DNA of 64,000 bases. Origin: Microvirga ossetica (GTDB lineage Bacteria > Pseudomonadota > Alphaproteobacteria > Rhizobiales > Beijerinckiaceae). The DNA is taken from the NCBI RefSeq assembly GCF_002741015.1, contig NZ_CP016616.1:2451501-2515500 (forward strand), given 5' to 3'. Within the stretch, counting starts at the first letter, position 1. Every line of letters begins with the position of its first letter. Shown here piece after piece: positions 59,151-64,000 of this stretch. The translations under genes and the position numbers were made by a program. Under the pieces are notes generated by a model, which was not told where the DNA came from, did no database searches, and saw only the letters and a list, made by a program, of their open reading frames with translations.

Positions 59151-59669
59151 CTATCTCACATCGATCTTGGCAACCTGCCAGGCCGAGCGGGCATAATAGG
59201 TCTGGCTCTTCAGCTCGGGATCGCTGTCATAGGGATAGATGATGAACAGGGGACCTTTGTCGCGCACAGGCATGTATTCGCCGTTGCGCTTGATTGCCAA
59301 GATCACCTTGTACTTTGCGAAATCCTCCATCGGGATCTCGGTGGTGTAATCGTTCAGGGCCGTCACGACGACGCGGTCGCCCGTCGCGCCGACCTGCTTC
59401 ATCAGCTTGTCGACCGGAACGCCTTCGAACTTGACCTTGCCTTCATGCCAGGGCGTCGTCGTTTCGACGGCCACCATGCCGAGCGATTCCAACATCGGGC
59501 GGTCGAACTGCGCCGTGTTGTCCTTGTTGGTCACGCCGATCTTGCCCGTGATCGTCAGGACCGGCCGCTCCGTCGGGGCGGCGAGCGTCGCGGCGTAAGC
59601 CGCACCTACGATTCCGACGAACGCGACAAGCGCCCCCATCAGACCTGTTTTCACCTTGGCCCCAAGCAT
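59151..59669 (-). CDS. Periplasmic protein with molybdopterin oxidoreductase-like fold
   Basis: A 172-residue protein with a signal peptide (MLGAKVKTGLMGALVAFVGI, cleavage near AAYAA) and a mature part resembling the oxidoreductase molybdopterin-binding (sulfite oxidase) fold: LTITGKIGVTNKDNTAQFDR, TTTPWHEGKVKFEGVPVDKL, LNDYTTEIPMEDF and MPVRDKGPLFIIYPYDS. The Cys that binds molybdenum in the true enzymes is absent, so it is likely a non-catalytic ligand-binding or signalling relative. It is the first gene of a two-gene unit with the GGDEF-EAL protein, an association seen elsewhere. Its promoter region contains repeated TTACA elements. Confidence 0.85.
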   Translation of the reverse strand: MLGAKVKTGLMGALVAFVGIVGAAYAATLAAPTERPVLTITGKIGVTNKDNTAQFDRPMLESLGMVAVETTTPWHEGKVKFEGVPVDKLMKQVGATGDRVVVTALNDYTTEIPMEDFAKYKVILAIKRNGEYMPVRDKGPLFIIYPYDSDPELKSQTYYARSAWQVAKIDVR

Positions 59670-59812
59670 GCGGATCCCCTACGGAAAAGTATTACAAGCG
59701 ATAGCAACACATAAATTTGAGCAAAGTGTTACACAACTCTGTCTCGCAAGTAAAAGCGACGAATCTGCCGGTGTTATTTTGTAATAGTTATCGAAGCGTA
59801 GCGGAAACGTGC

Positions 59813-59847
59813 AAAGGCCGCCTCAGCGCTAGGCGGAGGCGGCCTTT
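59813..59847. terminator. Hairpin terminator downstream of the dioxygenase gene
   Basis: AAAGGCCGCCTC/GAGGCGGCCTTT is a perfect 12-bp stem with an 11-nt loop, 25 bp past the dioxygenase stop read leftwards. T tracts on either side are short. Confidence 0.7.
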
Positions 59848-59872
59848 GTTCAGGAAGGATATGAGGCCTGAC

Positions 59873-60811
59873 CTAGAGCGGCTTGAGGCCGGCTTCGATC
59901 TCGGCCCGCCGCGGCTCCAGGAACGGCGGCAGGGCAAGGCTCTCGCCGAGCTTGTCCATGGGTTCGTCGGTGGCGAAGCCCGGACCGTCGGTGGCGATCT
60001 CGAACAGGATGCCGTTCGGCTCGCGGAAATACAGGCTCTGGAAGTAATAGCGGTCCACCGGGCCGCTCGACGGCGCCTTCAGGGATTGCAACCTCTCCCA
60101 GCATTCCTGATAGGTCTGCTCGTTGGGCGTGCGGAAGGCCACGTGATGCACGCCGCCCGCGCCGGGACGCCCCGGTGACAGGCCGGGCTCGACCGCCACA
60201 TGCAGCTCGGCTGCAGGTCCGCCCTCGCCCATCTCGAACACATGAACCGGTGTATCGCCGATGCGGTATTCGCGGGCGGCGCGCATGTCCATGGCCTCCG
60301 TCAGCACCCGGGCGGTGCGCTCGAGCTTCGGCACGCTGATGCGGATCGGGCCGAGCCCGCGGATCTGGTGCTCGACCGGAACCGGGCTGCGCTCCCAAGG
60401 ATGGAACTCGCCCTTGCCGCCATCGTCGACGAGGCTCAGGCGCTGGCCCTCGAAATCCTCGAAATCGAGGGAGAGCCGCCCATCGCGCTCCACGATCTCA
60501 TCGCTGCGGACATTCAGGCTGCCGAACCGATCCTTCCACCATTTCAGAGCCGTCTCGCCGTTCACGCGCAGGGCGGTCTGGGCGATGTTGTGCGTGCCGC
60601 GCTTCTCGCGCTCCACCGGCCAGTCGAAGAAGGTGATGTCGGTGCCGGGCGAGGCCTTTCCGTCCGCATAGAACAGGTGATAGGCGCTCACGTCGTCCTG
60701 GTTCACCGTCTTCTTGACGAGGCGCAACCCTAGGGACTGCGTGTAGAAGGCGTGGTTGCCCGGTGCATTGGCCGTCACGGCCGTCAAATGGTGAATTCCC
60801 GTCAGCTTCAT
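59873..60811 (-). CDS. Ring-cleaving dioxygenase (VOC superfamily, PcpA-like)
   Basis: A 312-residue two-module VOC protein. Likely iron ligands are His8 ([13 protein letters not shown]), His in [14 protein letters not shown] and Glu in [17 protein letters not shown], matching the extradiol/hydroquinone dioxygenase group including PcpA and LinE. Such enzymes cleave hydroquinone or catechol rings, but many chromosomal members have unproved substrates. The frame is open about 40 codons further upstream without family similarity, so ATG at 60811 was chosen. It is preceded by a small palindrome (60938-60970) and an M20 amidohydrolase gene on the same strand. No aromatic pathway genes flank it. 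Confidence 0.88.
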   Translation of the reverse strand: MKLTGIHHLTAVTANAPGNHAFYTQSLGLRLVKKTVNQDDVSAYHLFYADGKASPGTDITFFDWPVEREKRGTHNIAQTALRVNGETALKWWKDRFGSLNVRSDEIVERDGRLSLDFEDFEGQRLSLVDDGGKGEFHPWERSPVPVEHQIRGLGPIRISVPKLERTARVLTEAMDMRAAREYRIGDTPVHVFEMGEGGPAAELHVAVEPGLSPGRPGAGGVHHVAFRTPNEQTYQECWERLQSLKAPSSGPVDRYYFQSLYFREPNGILFEIATDGPGFATDEPMDKLGESLALPPFLEPRRAEIEAGLKPL

Positions 60812-60937
60812 GGTGCTGTCTCCATCAGTGTTGCGATGAAGATAGACCTGCAAGCATGCCGTTACGAGCCAGCGCCACGCCAAGGCGATCTTGCCGAAAT
60901 GCAAGCGCAAGGATCGCATGCGAATGCGCACCCTTCC

Positions 60938-60970
60938 ACGTCATGGTCGGCACAGGCCCGGCTATGACGT
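60938..60970. repeat. Short palindrome related to family A
   Basis: ACGTCAT (60938-60944) and ATGACGT (60964-60970) flank a GGTCGGCACAGGCCCGGCT centre resembling the ends of the family A repeats. It may be a truncated copy. It lies in the 167-bp gap between dioxygenase and amidohydrolase genes, which holds no gene. Confidence 0.6.
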
Positions 60971-60978
60971 TGAAAGGA

Positions 60979-62415
60979 TTAAGCCGCTTTCGCGCGCAGG
61001 TCGTCGGGCGTGACGTCCGCCGGGATCGGGCAGAGATAGTCGCGCCCGCCGTTGCGCTCCTTCAGCTCCGCCTTGGCGCGGGCGACGAGTTCCGGATTGC
61101 GCAGGACATCGGCCGCGGTGGCAGCCATGGCCTTGGCGGCGAGCACCATGCCCTTATGCGCGGCCGGCAGATTGCCCTGAGTCACGAGCTGCCAGGTGTG
61201 GAACGGCGTGCCGATGGCAAAGCACGCCGTGTGGCATTGCACCGTAGGTACGATCCAGCTGACATCGCCGACATCGGTGGTGCCCATCATGACCTCTTCC
61301 CGCGCCGGCATGGCCAGCACGCCGTCGTGCAGCACCTTGCTCTTCAGCGACAGATCGTGCGGCTTCACGCTGGCCAAGATCTCCTCCTCGGTCAGCGCCT
61401 CCCTCTGCAATTTTTCCGCGAAGGCGACGTCGGCCGCGTCGAAGGCGGGCGGGCCGAGGCGGCGCATGTTCTCGTACATGGCCTCCTGCAGCGCCTTGTT
61501 CGGCAGCACGTTCGAGGTGGCATCGGTGATCTGCACCGTGACCGAAGTCTCAGTCATCAGCGCGGCGCCTTCGGCGATCTTCTTCACGCGCTCGAACAGG
61601 CGCTCCGCATCGGGCAGATGCGGCGAACGCACGAGATAGAGCGATTCGGCAAAGGCCTGCACCACGTTCGGCGCGCTGCCGCCGGTATTGGTGGTGGCGT
61701 AATGCACGCGCGCATCGGAGGGCATGTGCTCGCGCATGTAGTTGACGCCCACATTCATCAGCTCCACCGCATCGAGCGCGGAACGGCCCACATGGGGCGC
61801 CGCCGCCGCATGCGCCGCGCGGCCCTTGAAGCGGAAATAGGCCTGGATGCAGGCGAGCGACGAGCTAGTCTGCACCTCGTTCACGAGGCTCGGATGCCAG
61901 CAGAAGGCCGCATCGAGATCGTGAAACAGGCCGGCCCGGGCCATGAAGGTCTTGCCGGAGCCGCTCTCCTCCGCCGGGCAGCCGTAATACCGCACCGTGC
62001 CGGCGATGCCCTCACGCTCCAGCGCATCCTTGAGGGCGACGGCGGCCAAGGCGGAGCCGGCTCCCAGCAGGTTGTGGCCGCAGCCATGGCCCGGCGTTCC
62101 GCCGGTGGTCGGCTTATGTTCGGTGACGCCGGAGACCTGCGCGAGATCGGGCAGGGCGTCGAACTCGCCGAGGATGCCAACCACCGGGCCGCCCGAGCCC
62201 CATTCCGCGACGAAGGCGGTGGCCATGCCGCCCACATTCCTGGCGATGCGGAAGCCCTCGCGCTCGAGCATGGCGATCTGCTCGGCGACCGCACGATGCT
62301 CCTCGAAGGCGAGCTCCGGTGCGGCCCAGATGCGGTCGCTCAAGGCGCAGTAATCGTCGGCCTTGGCATCGACATGGCGGGAAATGGCTTCAAGGCTCAG
62401 GCGATCGTTGTTCAT
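60979..62415 (-). CDS. M20-family amidohydrolase (AbgB-like)
   Basis: A 478-residue zinc amidohydrolase. The metal-binding motifs of the M20D/AbgB-like group are visible: GEFDALPDLAQVSG (around residue 83), GHGCGHNLLGAGS, YGCPAEESGSGKTFMARAG and CWHPSLVNEV, as well as the dimerisation lid KGRAAHAAAAPHVGRSALDAV. Close relatives include p-aminobenzoyl-glutamate hydrolase subunit B and various N-acyl amino acid hydrolases; the substrate is uncertain. No AbgA or AbgT gene is next to it. ATG at 62415 is preferred because the frame extends upstream without similarity, though its ribosome-binding site is weak. Confidence 0.88.
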   Translation of the reverse strand: MNNDRLSLEAISRHVDAKADDYCALSDRIWAAPELAFEEHRAVAEQIAMLEREGFRIARNVGGMATAFVAEWGSGGPVVGILGEFDALPDLAQVSGVTEHKPTTGGTPGHGCGHNLLGAGSALAAVALKDALEREGIAGTVRYYGCPAEESGSGKTFMARAGLFHDLDAAFCWHPSLVNEVQTSSSLACIQAYFRFKGRAAHAAAAPHVGRSALDAVELMNVGVNYMREHMPSDARVHYATTNTGGSAPNVVQAFAESLYLVRSPHLPDAERLFERVKKIAEGAALMTETSVTVQITDATSNVLPNKALQEAMYENMRRLGPPAFDAADVAFAEKLQREALTEEEILASVKPHDLSLKSKVLHDGVLAMPAREEVMMGTTDVGDVSWIVPTVQCHTACFAIGTPFHTWQLVTQGNLPAAHKGMVLAAKAMAATAADVLRNPELVARAKAELKERNGGRDYLCPIPADVTPDDLRAKAA

Positions 62416-62554
62416 AATGTTATTATGTCTCGCAATAGATGAACGGCGCGACAATATCAGGTTCGTGCCGACGTGAAAGGGAGAAGGCCGTTCGCCTTTC
62501 GCAGTGCAGACGAGCCGACGCTGCATAAGGTCTCCAGCCAGGGGAGCATGCGCT

Positions 62555-62652
62555 TGTCATCCCCGGCGGCCGCAGGCCGGTAAGGGGATCCACCCACACG
62601 CTCAGCGCTATGGATTCCCTTCCCCTTCGCTGCGCTCTGGCCGGGAATGACA
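62555..62652. repeat. Palindromic repeat, family C, copy 2
   Basis: The ends TGTCATCCCCGG and CCGGGAATGACA are inverted, as in the family C element at 28536-28680; the inner part differs and is GC-rich. It occupies the 62416-62796 gap together with a family A copy. Confidence 0.65.
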
Positions 62653-62670
62653 CTGTGGCGTCCTCACTCA

Positions 62671-62766
62671 CCACGTCATGGCCGGCCTCGTGCCGGCCAT
62701 CCCGATGCGGTGAAGCGCGGTGTTCCTCGTATCGAGATCACCGGCACAGGGCCGGTGATGACGTGG
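62671..62766. repeat. Dispersed palindromic repeat, family A, copy 2
   Basis: The ends CCACGTCAT and ATGACGTGG are perfect 9-bp inverse copies around GGCCGGCCTCGTGCCGGCC and its partner. It is about 85 % identical to copy 1 (10961-11054) by eye. No gene is seen in this gap. Confidence 0.85.
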
Positions 62767-62796
62767 TGAACATCTCGGCCTGGCGCAATCGAACCT

Positions 62797-64000
62797 CTAA
62801 ACCGCCTCGTCCGCCACGCCCTTGCGCGCCGAGAGAAACCCGCCGGACTGGCGCGACCACAGGCCGGCATAGAGGCCGCCGTTTTCCAGCAGTTCCTCGT
62901 GCGTGCCCTCCTCGACGATGCGCGCGTCATCCATGACGATCAGGCGGTCCATGAGCTGCAGGGTCGAGAGCCGATGCGCAATGGCGATCACCGTCTTGCC
63001 TTCCATCAGGGTGGCAAGCGATTCCTGGATCGCGGCCTCGACCTCGGAATCGAGGGCCGACGTCGCCTCGTCCAGCACCAGAATCGGCGCATCCTTGACG
63101 ATCACGCGGGCGATGGCGATGCGCTGGCGCTGACCACCTGACAGCTTCACGCCGCGCTCGCCCACATGCGCCTCGAACTCGCGCCGTCCGCGCCCGTCGG
63201 CGAGCCGCTCGATGAAGTCCGTGGCATGCGCCTGGCGCGCTGCCGCGGCCATCGCGTCGTCGCCGGCCTGTGGCCGCCCGTAGAGGATGTTCTCCTTGAT
63301 GGAGCGGTGCAGCAGGGAGGTGTCCTGCGTCACCACGGAGATCTGCGCGCGCAGGCTCTCCTCCTTGACGCCGGCGATGTCCTGACCGTCGATCAGGATG
63401 CGGCCCTCCTGCGGCTCGAAGAAGCGCAGGAGCAGGTTGACGAGCGTGGTCTTGCCGACGCCGGAGCGGCCGACGAGGCCGATCTTCTCGCCCGGGCGGA
63501 TGGTGAGGTCGAGCCCGTCGATGACCGTATCGCCTTCGCCGTAGCTGAAGCTGACATTCTCGAAGCGGATCTCGCCGCGCGACACGTTCAGCGGTTTCGC
63601 GTCGGGCAGGTCCTGCATCGCGAGCGGGCGCGAGATCGTCTTCATGCCCTCCTGCACCGTGCCCACATTCTCGAAGATGCTCATGACCTCAAAGGCGACC
63701 CAGCCCGACATGGAGACGATCTGCGTGGAGAGCAGAAGCGCCGTGGTCATGGTGCCGGCATCGATCCGGTTGGCGCTGAACAGCCACACCGCCATGGCAC
63801 CGGTCGCCACCAGGAACACCGCATTGATGAGGGTGAGCGCGGCGACATAGACCGTGTTCACCCGCTGCTGGCTCATGAAGGCGTCGTTGAGCCTGCTATA
63901 GCCCTCGCTGATGTAGTCGTCCTCCTCCTTTCGGCGCCCGAACAGCTTCACCGTCATGATGTTGGTGAAGCTGTCCACCACCTTGCCGGTCACGGCGGAA
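62797..64000 (-). CDS. ABC transporter permease/ATP-binding fusion (partial, N-terminus cut by right edge)
   Basis: The C-terminal 401 residues of an exporter of the MsbA/McjD half-transporter type. The visible part starts within the membrane domain (AVTGKVVDSFTNIMTVKLFG), has two or more helices, then the ATPase with Walker A LVGRSGVGKTTLVNLLLRF, Q-loop SVVTQDTSLLHRS, signature VKLSGGQRQRIAIARV, Walker B ILVLDEATSALD and the H-loop AIAHRLSTL. It lacks the first ~200 residues beyond the window. The substrate may be lipid, drug or peptide. Family A and C repeats lie downstream. Confidence 0.94.
   Translation of the reverse strand, partial: SAVTGKVVDSFTNIMTVKLFGRRKEEDDYISEGYSRLNDAFMSQQRVNTVYVAALTLINAVFLVATGAMAVWLFSANRIDAGTMTTALLLSTQIVSMSGWVAFEVMSIFENVGTVQEGMKTISRPLAMQDLPDAKPLNVSRGEIRFENVSFSYGEGDTVIDGLDLTIRPGEKIGLVGRSGVGKTTLVNLLLRFFEPQEGRILIDGQDIAGVKEESLRAQISVVTQDTSLLHRSIKENILYGRPQAGDDAMAAAARQAHATDFIERLADGRGRREFEAHVGERGVKLSGGQRQRIAIARVIVKDAPILVLDEATSALDSEVEAAIQESLATLMEGKTVIAIAHRLSTLQLMDRLIVMDDARIVEEGTHEELLENGGLYAGLWSRQSGGFLSARKGVADEAV

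Overview
The window is about 64 kb of GC-rich (roughly 63-65 %) alphaproteobacterial chromosome. Gene content and order (ubiE-ubiB-coaBC-dut, mutM-ech-rpsT-dnaA-dnaN-recF-gyrB, rpsA-sppA-ihfB-trpF-trpB) and protein sequences point to Rhizobiales, most likely Methylobacteriaceae and close to Microvirga. That placement is inferred from family resemblance only. No rRNA, tRNA, CRISPR array, transposase or prophage gene was seen. Most of the window is core chromosome around the dnaA region.

Region by region. 1-6.4 kb: a leftward block rpsA, sppA, ihfB, a LapA-domain protein, an ornithine cyclodeaminase homologue, trpF and trpB (cut by the left edge). 6.7-13.9 kb: a frameshifted DsbA-like isomerase, argG, a vapBC toxin-antitoxin pair, a GNAT acetyltransferase, a repeat-rich gap with an orphan promoter, a frameshifted SnoaL-like gene and typA. 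14-22 kb: an MFS exporter, three tiny hydrophilic proteins, cysK with an Rrf2 regulator, and the overlapping set ubiE-ubiB-coaBC-dut. 21.9-33.2 kb: mutM, an enoyl-CoA hydratase, a TSUP transporter, rpsT, a 779-bp gap with DnaA boxes and a dense cluster of GANTC sites, then dnaA, dnaN, recF, a LysE exporter and gyrB.

33.2-49 kb: a SnoaL-like protein, a small lipoprotein, MarC, a patatin phospholipase, an acetoacetate decarboxylase-family protein, an MHYT-PAS-GGDEF-EAL protein, two membrane proteins, an RND efflux pump with its adaptor, small envelope proteins and a flavoprotein disulfide reductase. 49-64 kb: a dCache-HAMP diguanylate cyclase; an HxlR regulator divergent from a VOC/SRPBCC/DoxX operon; a dienelactone hydrolase; an HNH nuclease; a MipA-family porin-like protein; a PTPS/QueD-like protein; a CatB acetyltransferase; a GGDEF-EAL protein paired with a periplasmic molybdopterin-fold protein; a ring-cleaving dioxygenase; an M20 amidohydrolase; and the C-terminal part of an ABC exporter cut by the right edge.

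The strongest unexplained signal is in the probable replication origin: ten GANTC (CcrM methylation) sites within 192 bp upstream of dnaA, several spaced by about one helical turn, close to a perfect DnaA box. Other signals worth checking are a strong promoter feeding a structured, gene-free 340-bp stretch near 11.1 kb; an in-frame tandem palindrome inside recF; a hairpin that would hide the start codon of the MFS gene; several dispersed palindromic repeat families; and three genes each broken by one missing base, which may be sequencing errors. No clearly new multi-gene system was recognised.
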